Source of the DNA: Mucilaginibacter sp.
GTDB taxonomy: Bacteria > Bacteroidota > Bacteroidia > Sphingobacteriales > Sphingobacteriaceae
DNA: 13,389 nucleotides
Direction: 5' to 3'
Assembly: GCA_028288315.1 (NCBI GenBank)
Contig: JAQBNY010000033.1
Span: 1-13,389, forward strand
Position numbers and translations under genes: made by a program. The first letter of the stretch is position 1. Each line of letters starts with the position of its first letter. Positions 1 to 6,431 of the stretch are shown here, one piece after another. The notes under the pieces are model-generated. The model was not told the origin of the DNA. It saw only the letters and a list, made by a program, of their open reading frames with translations, and made no database searches.

Positions 1-23
1 GATAATGCTTCAACTGGTTTGCT

Positions 24-31
24 TACTTTTG
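24..31 (+). promoter_or_regulatory. Possible -7 promoter element upstream of the first gene
   Basis: TACTTTTG matches the Bacteroidota -7 consensus TAnnTTTG. Transcription would start around positions 35-38, just before the ATG at 40 and about 12 nt before a second in-frame ATG at 49. No TTTG-like -33 box is visible at the expected distance, although only 23 bases precede the element. It could be chance, because these short AT-rich matches are common. Confidence 0.25.
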
Positions 32-39
32 GTTAAAAA

Positions 40-585
40 ATGTTAAATATGAAAGTTGATAATCCTTATGCCTTCCGGTTTATTATGGAGGATGAAATTT
101 ATTTGCTTGATAAGGATAAAGGAGTAAAAGCCATACCATCAACAGAAAATATACCTGTAAACGAGCCCCCTGCCATTGCCGAACCAATTGTAGAAACGCC
201 GCAAATTACTTTTAATTATCTGGGCGATAACAATAAACGTTTCCTGGTGTTGGTGAATTATGCTGCCGAAGAGTTTATAGCTGCCGAACATTTAATCGCA
301 CTTGAAAATATTTTAAAACGTAAAGATCTGGCTATTGCCGATGTGGCCATATTCAATATAAATACTTATCCGGATACCAACATTAATCAATTAACTCAGT
401 ACTTTAAGCCCGAAAAACTGTTGGTGCTTGGCGTTGGTGCTTTACCTGCAGGCATTAATAAATTGATGCTTAATGAGCCGGCGCAATGTGGCAGTTATAC
501 CGCGCTATACAGTTTTAGTTTTGATGAAATGATGAGCAGCAACGATAACAAAAAGGCGTTTTGGGAACAAATGAAAAAACTTTAA
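40..585 (+). CDS. Conserved-looking hypothetical protein, upstream partner of rdgB
   Basis: I do not recognise a characterised family in this 181-aa protein. There is no signal peptide and no membrane segment, so it is probably cytosolic. Residues about 30-55 are Pro/Glu-rich and look like a flexible linker after a short N-terminal part. From about residue 58 the sequence looks like an alpha/beta fold with alternating hydrophobic strands (around FLVLVNY, VAIFNINTY and LLVLGVGAL). The C-terminus is acidic then Lys-rich. Starts are possible at the ATG at 40 or the in-frame ATG at 49. Its stop lies 1 nt before the rdgB start, so the two are very likely co-transcribed and translationally coupled. 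That suggests a shared housekeeping context but does not give a function. Confidence 0.8.
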   Translation: MLNMKVDNPYAFRFIMEDEIYLLDKDKGVKAIPSTENIPVNEPPAIAEPIVETPQITFNYLGDNNKRFLVLVNYAAEEFIAAEHLIALENILKRKDLAIADVAIFNINTYPDTNINQLTQYFKPEKLLVLGVGALPAGINKLMLNEPAQCGSYTALYSFSFDEMMSSNDNKKAFWEQMKKL

Positions 586-586
586 C

Positions 587-1177
587 ATGCAGCAATTAGT
601 TTTTGCAACAAACAACCGCCACAAGCTGGAAGAAGTAGCCGCTAAGCTAAACGGAAAAATAAAGCTGCTAAGTTTGGATGATATTGGCTGCCATGCAGAT
701 ATTGCTGAAACGGGCCAAACCTTTGCCGCTAACGCATCTATAAAAAGCAGGTATATTTATAATCAATATCAACTAAACTGTTTTGGAGATGATAGCGGTT
801 TGGAGATTGAAGCGTTAAACAACGAGCCGGGGATTTACTCGGCAAGGTATGCCGGTGCACATGGCAACCACCAGGCTAATATTGCTAAAGTGCTGGATAA
901 GTTAAAAAGCAGCGATAACCGTAAGGCCCGTTTCCGAACTATAATATCATTGATATGGGATGGCGAGGAGCATTTTTTTGAAGGCACGGTTGCAGGAACC
1001 ATCCGGCATGAGCTAAGCGGATCTGATGGTTTTGGCTACGATCCTATTTTTGAGCCCGATGGCTATGATATAACTTTCGCACAAATGAGCATGTACGAAA
1101 AGAACAGCATCAGTCACCGGGGCAGGGCAATGGATAAGCTTATCGCTTTTTTAAATACGACTGCAAATTCACAATAG
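587..1177 (+). CDS. rdgB: RdgB/HAM1 non-canonical purine NTP pyrophosphatase (dITP/XTP)
   Basis: The enzyme hydrolyses ITP, dITP and XTP to monophosphate and pyrophosphate, keeping deaminated purines out of DNA and RNA. It acts in the cytosol as a Mg-dependent dimer. The family signatures are present. The N-terminal TNNRHK motif (residues 8-13) contacts the substrate phosphates, GDDSGLEIEAL (67-77) holds the catalytic and metal-binding acidic pair, FGYDPIF is at 149-155, and SHRGRAM (176-182) forms the base-recognition loop. At 196 aa it is the usual length and appears complete. It starts 1 nt after the stop of the preceding gene and probably relies on that gene's promoter. Its stop is 2 nt before the first palindrome of the downstream repeat region. 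The motifs make the assignment secure. Confidence 0.97.
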   Translation: MQQLVFATNNRHKLEEVAAKLNGKIKLLSLDDIGCHADIAETGQTFAANASIKSRYIYNQYQLNCFGDDSGLEIEALNNEPGIYSARYAGAHGNHQANIAKVLDKLKSSDNRKARFRTIISLIWDGEEHFFEGTVAGTIRHELSGSDGFGYDPIFEPDGYDITFAQMSMYEKNSISHRGRAMDKLIAFLNTTANSQ

Positions 1178-1179
1178 GA

Positions 1180-1194
1180 GGCTCCACCGGAGCC
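1180..1194. repeat. Perfect palindrome GGCTCC-ACC-GGAGCC after rdgB
   Basis: This is a 6-bp GC-rich stem with a 3-nt loop, starting 2 nt after the rdgB stop. There is no T-tract on either side, so it is not a canonical rho-independent terminator, though the hairpin could protect the 3' end of the mRNA. The same stem with loop ATA recurs at 1638-1652 on the other side of the tandem array. The two look like a matched bracket. Confidence 0.7.
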
Positions 1195-1200
1195 GGGAAG

Positions 1201-1620
1201 AATATTCGGCAAATTTTCTATAAACACGCGGCTCTTCCAGAGCCTTTGAATGGTTTATTTGGTATAGATCATTTGGAACACTTGGTGTATAAAATAATAT
1301 TTATAACACGCGGCTCTTCCAGAGCCTTTGAATGGTTTATTTGGTATAGCTCATTTGGAACACTTGGTGTATGAAATAATGTTTATAACACGTAGCTCTT
1401 CCAGAGCCTTTGAATAGTTTATTTGTATAGCTCGTTTTGAACACCTGGTGTATGAAATAATGTTTATAACACGCAGCTCTTCCAGAGCCTTTGAATGGTT
1501 TATTTGATATAGCTCATTTGGAACACCTGGTGTATGAAATAATGATTTTATAACGCGCAGCTCTCCAGAGCCTTTAATAATTTACCGGGATAGCTCCTTT
1601 GGAGCACCCTGTTTATAGAA
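1201..1620. repeat. Tandem array of approximately 82-bp palindrome-containing units (four close copies, one diverged)
   Basis: Units begin at 1231, 1313, 1395, 1476 and 1560, giving periods of 82, 82, 81 and 84 bp. A partial unit end (TATAAACACGCG) precedes the first. Each unit opens with GCTCTTCCAGAGC. In copies 1 and 2 this extends to GGCTCT-TCC-AGAGCC, a perfect 6-bp hairpin. A second degraded palindrome (GCTCATTTGGAAC) follows in the unit, which in copy 5 is perfect: GCTCC-TTT-GGAGC at 1593-1605. Copies 3 and 4 also contain ACACC-T-GGTGT. Copies 1 and 2 differ at about 5 of 82 positions; copy 5 is much more diverged. The periods are not multiples of three and no ORF runs through. The array fills the convergent gap between rdgB and the OstA-like gene. 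No transposase, integrase or cas gene is adjacent. Confidence 0.9.
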
Positions 1621-1637
1621 ATTAAGAAAGTGTTTTT

Positions 1638-1652
1638 GGCTCCATAGGAGCC
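1638..1652. repeat. Perfect palindrome GGCTCC-ATA-GGAGCC before the OstA-like gene's 3' end
   Basis: The stem is the same 6 bp as at 1180-1194, here with loop ATA. It lies 31 nt beyond the OstA-like stop on the minus strand. On the plus strand it is preceded by TGTTTTT; on the minus strand the following bases are A-rich rather than T-rich. It therefore does not look like a classical terminator for the minus-strand gene. Confidence 0.65.
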
Positions 1653-1683
1653 TCCTTATAACTCCTTATTAAATGTCCAATCT

Positions 1684-4224
1684 TTAAGGTTTTTCCACCG
1701 GTAAAGCTTTAACAGCCGTTGAATCTTTTTTAGGCTTATTTACCGGTAAAGCTTTATCAGTTACCGAATCCCTTTTAGTTTGGATAACCGGTGGCGAAGT
1801 TTTTATATCTGCCCCATCTTTTTTTGTTTTGATAACCGGCGGTATTGTTTTTACACCTGCCGAATCTTTTTTAATAACCCGGGTTGGTTTTACACTGGTC
1901 GAATCGTCGCCTGTTGTTAGAGGTGTTTCGCGGCTTGATTCATTCATCGTACTATCTCCGGCCATTTCATCTTTGTTAGCAGGATTCGCTGCTGGCTTTT
2001 TAATAGTCTTGGTTTTTGGGCCCGGAGGATTGTGTTTCCTGCCATATGATGGCAGAATAGATTCTTTTGATATGGGCCTTTCCTTTGGCTTCCACATAAA
2101 GTTCTTTAAAATTCGTTCCTCCTCGGTAAACTTGTTTAATCCGGCATGTTTATGATCGGGCTGAATTAAAAAGGTAACATTTTGTGCCGAATTGTTTTTG
2201 AAGCGAATGCGCATACGGCTGCTTAAAGAGCGCTGCATTTCTTTTACCACCTGTAAGCTATCGCGTAAAAAATATATGCTTTCGGCGTTGCCGGTTATGT
2301 ACATGCGGTCAAGCTTATCATTTTTAAAATAACCCTTCATCCGCTTACCTGCTATCTGGTTAAAATGAGTAGAATCCTTTTTCTCAATATTTACAATCAG
2401 TGCAGATGGAAACATATCCAGGTTGTCCAGCTTTTTATTTCTCATTTGCATATATACGGTATCGCCGGATAATTGCGAGCCCTGGGTCCATATAATAGGT
2501 TCAACATAACAACGGAGGGTAGAGTCGCTGTAACTATAAAACATGGAATCGGCCTTAGCCTGCAAATCTGATTTAAACAGCTTGGCATTATGGTGTGCTA
2601 TAACTATTCTTACCCTTGCTGTATCACTCAAAACAACTTTTTTATAGGGCCTTATTTCGGGCTCATTGTCAGCCGGATCTGGTTCAGGTTTTCTTTGACG
2701 GCCCTTAGCTTTTGCAGCAACAGCATTACGCTTCACAAAAATATCGCGGTGAAACATGGTACTGTCTACCCTGAATTTTGGATATGTAGCAGTTAAAAAC
2801 TTTGAAGGCTTTGCATTTACCGCTGGTTTTTTAACTTTTATAGTAGTATCACGTATACTTGCCAGCCGCTGGTTTTCCAGCATTATCTTGTAGTTTTTAA
2901 ACGTCATTATCTGGGTTTCCAGCGTATCGGCAGAGATATAAACGGAGTCCTTTTTAACCTTTTCTTTTGCAGGCTTACTTTTATCAACGGTATCTTGTAC
3001 CGGTGTTTTAAGCTGCGGCATAGTCAACGATTTTACAGGCATGGTCCCTGCCGGCGGCTTAATTTTAATTACGGTATCCTTTGTAAGTGTTTTAAGCTGT
3101 GGCATTGATAAAGATTTTGCCTTTGCAGTAACCGCATGCGGAACTTTTATTGCCGTATCTTTTGCCAGCGTTTTAAGCTGCGGCATGGATAACGACTTAA
3201 CGGAGACACTACCTACAGTAGGCAAATTAACCGAGGTGGCCTTCGCAGCTGCATTAGTCACCTTAGCAGTGTTACCCTTTACAACAGAATCTGCTTTAAG
3301 CGTGGTATCTGCTTTGGCGGTGGTATCCTTTTCTTCAGTAACAATAATTACGTAAGGGTCTTTGGTTACTATGGTTCTTTCGTCGGCTTTATAATAAGTG
3401 GCCAGGTCGCCTTTCATGGTTATCTTTTGCTCCGTATCGGTAAACACAACGTGCTTTACCGCCCGGCCGTAGCCTTTTATCTTATCATAAAATAAGCTGT
3501 CGCCCTTCATATGTTTGGTGCCCTGCTTGTACAGGTTTTTCTTCCCAAAAAAAGCTTGTTCGGTTACGGTATTATACAAGCCATTCTCGGTGTATAGGGT
3601 GTCTTTCTTGTCTTTGGTATCGTAAATGTTAGTAGGGCCGTAAAAATAGGATATCCGGGTTGCCGTACTGTACCGCAGGGTATCAGTTTTTATTAAAGCA
3701 TCGGGCGTAACCAAAACCACATTGTACCTGAAGTAAGCATCGCGCGAACGCGCAAAATAATAACCATTCTTGCTGGTGAGTACGTTTTCTTTATTAACCA
3801 GTTTGCCGCCGCCGGTGTATGTTCCAATGCGGGTTGCAGTGTTGTAAGTTAAATAATTGGTGGTTAAAATGGCATCTTTATCAATCATCCGCACATTATC
3901 TGTAAGGATGGCAACCTTGGTATTACCATTATAATTAAGCTTATCCGAATAAATGTTCAGCGTATCGCCTTGGGTTATATTCACATGGCCAAAGGCATCA
4001 AAGGCATTTTTTTTAGGGTAAAAGTAGGCACTATCAGATCGCATGATAGAGTAATCCTGCTTAAATGTACCTTGAAAGACCTTAATTACGTCTTCGCCGT
4101 TAAGTTTGATGGTCTCACTTCTATCAGATCGTACTAATATTACAACAGACTTTTTCTGCGCCTTCTGCGCCATTACGGCAAAAGTTAGCATTACCAGGAA
4201 GATGCTTAAAACGTATTTTATCAC
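1684..4224 (-). CDS. OstA-like (LptA-family) protein, enlarged by Lys/Thr/Pro-rich repeats
   Basis: OstA/LptA-type proteins form beta-jellyroll structures that carry lipopolysaccharide across the periplasm. Bacteroidota have their own long OstA-like family. A signal peptide spans residues 1-19 (cleavage near MAQ-KA). Residues about 30-295 show the repetitive OstA pattern of short beta strands around DTL/YSDKLNYN, LTTNYLTYN, DTLRYST and GDSLFYDK. Residues about 296-425 are a low-complexity insert holding three KSL(S/T)MPQLKT repeats (343-352, 370-379, 398-407). The OstA-type pattern resumes at about 426-690 (SVYISADTLETQ, ADSMFYSYSDS, LSGDTVYMQM). Residues 735-846 form a disordered basic tail with 15-16-aa KKDS...K..PP(V) repeats. 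The only usual start codon in the frame is GTG at 4224, because a stop lies at 4254-4252; starting here preserves the signal peptide. It is divergent from tilS. Family assignment is strong; the exact transport role is inferred. Confidence 0.88.
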   Translation of the reverse strand: MIKYVLSIFLVMLTFAVMAQKAQKKSVVILVRSDRSETIKLNGEDVIKVFQGTFKQDYSIMRSDSAYFYPKKNAFDAFGHVNITQGDTLNIYSDKLNYNGNTKVAILTDNVRMIDKDAILTTNYLTYNTATRIGTYTGGGKLVNKENVLTSKNGYYFARSRDAYFRYNVVLVTPDALIKTDTLRYSTATRISYFYGPTNIYDTKDKKDTLYTENGLYNTVTEQAFFGKKNLYKQGTKHMKGDSLFYDKIKGYGRAVKHVVFTDTEQKITMKGDLATYYKADERTIVTKDPYVIIVTEEKDTTAKADTTLKADSVVKGNTAKVTNAAAKATSVNLPTVGSVSVKSLSMPQLKTLAKDTAIKVPHAVTAKAKSLSMPQLKTLTKDTVIKIKPPAGTMPVKSLTMPQLKTPVQDTVDKSKPAKEKVKKDSVYISADTLETQIMTFKNYKIMLENQRLASIRDTTIKVKKPAVNAKPSKFLTATYPKFRVDSTMFHRDIFVKRNAVAAKAKGRQRKPEPDPADNEPEIRPYKKVVLSDTARVRIVIAHHNAKLFKSDLQAKADSMFYSYSDSTLRCYVEPIIWTQGSQLSGDTVYMQMRNKKLDNLDMFPSALIVNIEKKDSTHFNQIAGKRMKGYFKNDKLDRMYITGNAESIYFLRDSLQVVKEMQRSLSSRMRIRFKNNSAQNVTFLIQPDHKHAGLNKFTEEERILKNFMWKPKERPISKESILPSYGRKHNPPGPKTKTIKKPAANPANKDEMAGDSTMNESSRETPLTTGDDSTSVKPTRVIKKDSAGVKTIPPVIKTKKDGADIKTSPPVIQTKRDSVTDKALPVNKPKKDSTAVKALPVEKP

Positions 4225-4229
4225 AATAG

Positions 4230-4237
4230 CAAAATTA
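4230..4237 (-). promoter_or_regulatory. Putative -7 element of the OstA-like gene
   Basis: The minus strand reads TAATTTTG, an exact match to TAnnTTTG, ending 5 nt before the GTG start at 4224. The predicted transcription start falls at or next to the start codon, giving a leaderless or nearly leaderless mRNA. No good TTTG box is seen at -33 on this strand; only an A/T-rich ATTT-like sequence is present. The element mirrors the tilS one at 4264-4271. Confidence 0.45.
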
Positions 4238-4241
4238 GTTT

Positions 4242-4271
4242 TTTGCGGGGGTTATTAAATTAATAATTTTG
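4242..4271 (+). promoter_or_regulatory. Putative tilS promoter (TTTG, 18-nt spacer, TAATTTTG)
   Basis: A -33 TTTG at 4242-4245 and a -7 TAATTTTG at 4264-4271 are separated by 18 nt, fitting the established Bacteroidota sigma consensus TTTG/TAnnTTTG. The tilS ATG at 4276 is only 4 nt after the -7 box, so the transcript is predicted to begin at about the start codon. No ribosome-binding site is visible, which agrees with that. Confidence 0.55.
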
Positions 4272-4275
4272 GCTT

Positions 4276-5610
4276 ATGCTTCCCGTCAAACAGTTTGTTG
4301 AATTTATTGAAAAAAATAAATTATTTAAGCCCGATAATAAAATATTGGCAGCTGTTAGCGGCGGCATGGATTCTGTGTTAATGGCGCATTTATTAAAGGC
4401 GGCCGGGTTTAATTTTGGTATTGCACATTGCAATTTTATGTTACGTGGCCCCGAGGCCCTGGCCGACCAGGAATTTACCCGCAACCTTGCGCAACAACTG
4501 GGCGTTAGCTTTTATACCACCAATTTTGATACTAAAGATTATGCGGCAGCTCATAAAATATCTATACAGATGGCAGCACGTGAACTTAGGTATCAATGGT
4601 TTGGTCACCTCTGTAAAACAGATGGTTACCGTGTAATTTCACTTGCACACCATCAAAACGATACTATTGAAACAATATTGTTAAACCTAACAAGGGGTAC
4701 AGGTATTGCCGGTTTGCATGGTATTTTACCTGTAAACGGACAGTTAGTGCGCCCCCTCTTGTTCCTGACCCGGGCTGATATACAAACCATTATTGAGCAG
4801 GAAGGTTTTGCTTTTGTGGAGGACAGCTCCAATTCGTCAGTTAAATATGCCCGCAATAAAATCAGGCACCAGGTTGTACCCTTGTTAAAGGAACTAAACC
4901 CATCCATAGAGGCTACTTTTGAAAATAACCTGAAGCATTTTCGCGATATGGAAATATTGCTGAACCAAAAGGTGGAGGAGCTAAACAGGGAACTGCTGGT
5001 TTTTCATAACGATGAGGTACATATTTCTTTAGATGATATTCAAAAACTGAACCCGCAACGCCTGTTACTTTTTAAGTTGCTGCAACCCTATAATTTTACC
5101 GATACAGTTATTGATGATCTGATATCGGCTTTAGGTAAACACTCGGGCCGGGTGTTTGAAAATGCTGATTTTACCCTGGTTGTTGACCGGGGAAAGGTTA
5201 TCATAACCAAAAGAATTGTGCGGAATGATGACCAGGTTGAAATAAATAAAACGGATAAGGATATAGCTTACAAAGGTTATAAACTTACTTTGCTGCATGA
5301 CGATAGCCCGCTGATTGTTAAAGATAATCCAATGGCGGTTTCTGTTGATTCGGATTTGCTGGTTTATCCCTTAACCGTTAGGGCTTGGGAGCAGGGCGAT
5401 TATTTTTACCCGCTGGGGATGAAAACACGCAAAAAACTAAGCGACTTTTTTATTAATGAGAAAATTCCGCTAAACCGAAAAAACGAATTGCCTATTCTAA
5501 TAAATGGTAATGGTGATATAATTTGGATAGGCGGTTACCGTTTGAGCGAAAGGTACAAAGTAAGTGAGAACACTAAAAAAGTTACTATATTCGAATTGAT
5601 AAAACTATGA
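4276..5610 (+). CDS. tilS: tRNA(Ile)-lysidine synthase TilS
   Basis: TilS uses ATP and lysine to convert the wobble cytidine of the CAU-anticodon tRNA-Ile to lysidine, so that AUA is read as isoleucine. It is normally essential and cytosolic. The N-terminal PP-loop ATPase domain carries SGGMDS (residues 28-33), followed by the family motifs HCNFMLRG (about 51-58), AHHQNDTIET and RPLL. A middle domain spans about 210-330. The C-terminal TilS_C domain contains the typical GDYFYPLGM and KKLSDFF stretch and ends with a WIGGYR motif. At 444 aa it matches long-form bacterial TilS. The ATG at 4276 is the first start after the putative promoter. Its stop overlaps the next gene's start by 4 nt (ATGA), implying a two-gene operon. 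Confidence 0.97.
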   Translation: MLPVKQFVEFIEKNKLFKPDNKILAAVSGGMDSVLMAHLLKAAGFNFGIAHCNFMLRGPEALADQEFTRNLAQQLGVSFYTTNFDTKDYAAAHKISIQMAARELRYQWFGHLCKTDGYRVISLAHHQNDTIETILLNLTRGTGIAGLHGILPVNGQLVRPLLFLTRADIQTIIEQEGFAFVEDSSNSSVKYARNKIRHQVVPLLKELNPSIEATFENNLKHFRDMEILLNQKVEELNRELLVFHNDEVHISLDDIQKLNPQRLLLFKLLQPYNFTDTVIDDLISALGKHSGRVFENADFTLVVDRGKVIITKRIVRNDDQVEINKTDKDIAYKGYKLTLLHDDSPLIVKDNPMAVSVDSDLLVYPLTVRAWEQGDYFYPLGMKTRKKLSDFFINEKIPLNRKNELPILINGNGDIIWIGGYRLSERYKVSENTKKVTIFELIKL

Positions 5611-6089
5611 CTCATAAAACCGTTTTTATAGAAAAACAATACCTGGGCAGAGAGTGGATACCTATTACCATCCGCCTTGTTTTGGCAATGTTTTGTTTCG
5701 CGGCTTATTTTTTTACTGATGAGCGCGAACGTAATGGCGACCTGCTTGCGGTTGTTGGTTTTGTAATTATAACCATATCTGTAATAATGGGGTTCCTGCT
5801 GCACTTTAAAACAGTAGTTGCTAATAAAAGCGTTATTGTTGATGGCCTATGGACAACCCGACGGGTAAAAATTGACCTGAACAGTATTGTTAAGGCCGAG
5901 AAAGGTACTTATAGCCGTTACCTGTTTAATAACCCCGTTTACAACCTGCACACTAAAGGCACTATCCGGTTTTATACTGCCGGAAATGAGGCCATCCACC
6001 TAACCGATCGCGACGGTTTGCTCTATATTATAGGTTCACAACATGCTAATGAGTTTTTAAGAGCAATACAGGAAGAAATGAAAAAGTAG
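5607..6089 (+). CDS. Small membrane protein with a possible bacterial PH-like domain
   Basis: The 160-aa protein has two predicted membrane segments, at about residues 18-37 and 45-67, joined by a short charged loop (DERERNGD). The soluble C-terminal half (about 70-160) has beta-strand-like segments (SVIVDGLWTTRRVKIDLNSIV, TIRFYTAG, AIHLTD) and ends in an amphipathic helix. That architecture resembles bacterial PH-domain membrane proteins, but I see no diagnostic motif, so the PH label is tentative. The start overlaps the tilS stop (ATGA), so translation is probably coupled. A role in tRNA modification is not implied by this. The protein is in frame, ends in Lys residues and appears intact. 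Confidence 0.82.
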   Translation: MTHKTVFIEKQYLGREWIPITIRLVLAMFCFAAYFFTDERERNGDLLAVVGFVIITISVIMGFLLHFKTVVANKSVIVDGLWTTRRVKIDLNSIVKAEKGTYSRYLFNNPVYNLHTKGTIRFYTAGNEAIHLTDRDGLLYIIGSQHANEFLRAIQEEMKK

Positions 6090-6091
6090 TT

Positions 6092-6130
6092 GAGGGCTTT
6101 TTACCCTCTTTCCGCTTTGCGGAGATAGGG
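6092..6130 (+). terminator. Possible terminator or hairpin cluster after the tilS operon
   Basis: Two nt after the stop lies GAGGG (6092-6096), a 7-nt loop, then CCCTC (6104-6108) followed by TTT. This is a weak rho-independent terminator for the tilS operon. It overlaps a competing palindrome centred on TCCGC-TTT-GCGGA (6111-6123). That palindrome extends outward to CCCT (6104-6107) and AGGG (6127-6130), making a 12-position stem with one mismatch and one wobble pair. The short T-run makes strong termination uncertain. Confidence 0.4.
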
Positions 6131-6201
6131 ATAGCGAAGCAAAGAGAGAACACCGACCATAGGCGAAACAGCATTTCCACAATTTTAATATTTTTTGATT
6201 G

Positions 6202-6253
6202 CCGTTGACTTCAGTCGACGGTTATATGCAAAAAAGATATTGGCTTTAGCCAA
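6202..6253. repeat. Two adjacent palindromes in the second convergent gap
   Basis: The first has arms CCGTTGACT (6202-6210) and AGTCGACGG (6213-6221), pairing over 9 positions with one G-U wobble and a 2-nt spacer. The second is TTGGCT-TT-AGCCAA (6240-6253), a perfect 6-bp stem. They are 18 nt apart and have no adjacent T-tract. The pattern of small GC-core palindromes in a spacer resembles REP-type elements, but no defining family could be confirmed here. Confidence 0.65.
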
Positions 6254-6329
6254 ACGAGCGGGTGTTGTTAAAGCCATTCCCCGCACTTACCACACGTCCC
6301 ATAAATGAAACCGCAATGACATAGATAAC

Positions 6330-6397
6330 TTTGTGTCCTCACAAACAGTTGCATTCAGCTAACCTGCTTAAAGATTTCGATGAGAATACCGAAATGC
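6330..6397. repeat. Two-hairpin repeat, copy A (68 bp)
   Basis: This aligns without gaps to 6432-6499 at an offset of 102 bp, differing at about 9 of 68 positions (87% identity). Its left hairpin is TTTGTG-TCCT-CACAAA (6 bp). Its right hairpin is weaker than in copy B: the outer arms ATTTCG and CGAAAT still pair, but the inner part has changed. It lies between converging genes; an ORF running through it is not convincing. Confidence 0.85.
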
Positions 6398-6431
6398 AAA
6401 CTGGCTTTGGCATTATAAACCTAACCCGCTG

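Noticed and set aside
1..36. An open frame (ending ...STGLLTFG, stop TAA at 34-36) that could be the 3' end of an upstream plus-strand gene.
   Set aside because: Eleven codons are too few to recognise or to separate from chance; another frame is also open across these bases. It is plausible given the 3-nt distance to the next ATG but not supportable as a feature.
1201..1620. The tandem array as a CRISPR array.
   Set aside because: Whole 82-bp units repeat; there are no short repeats separated by unique spacers, and no cas genes are nearby.
3041..3355. A 104-aa plus-strand ORF with hydrophobic repeats.
   Set aside because: It is the antisense of the Lys/Thr-rich repeat insert in the OstA-like gene; the repeats arise from the coding strand.
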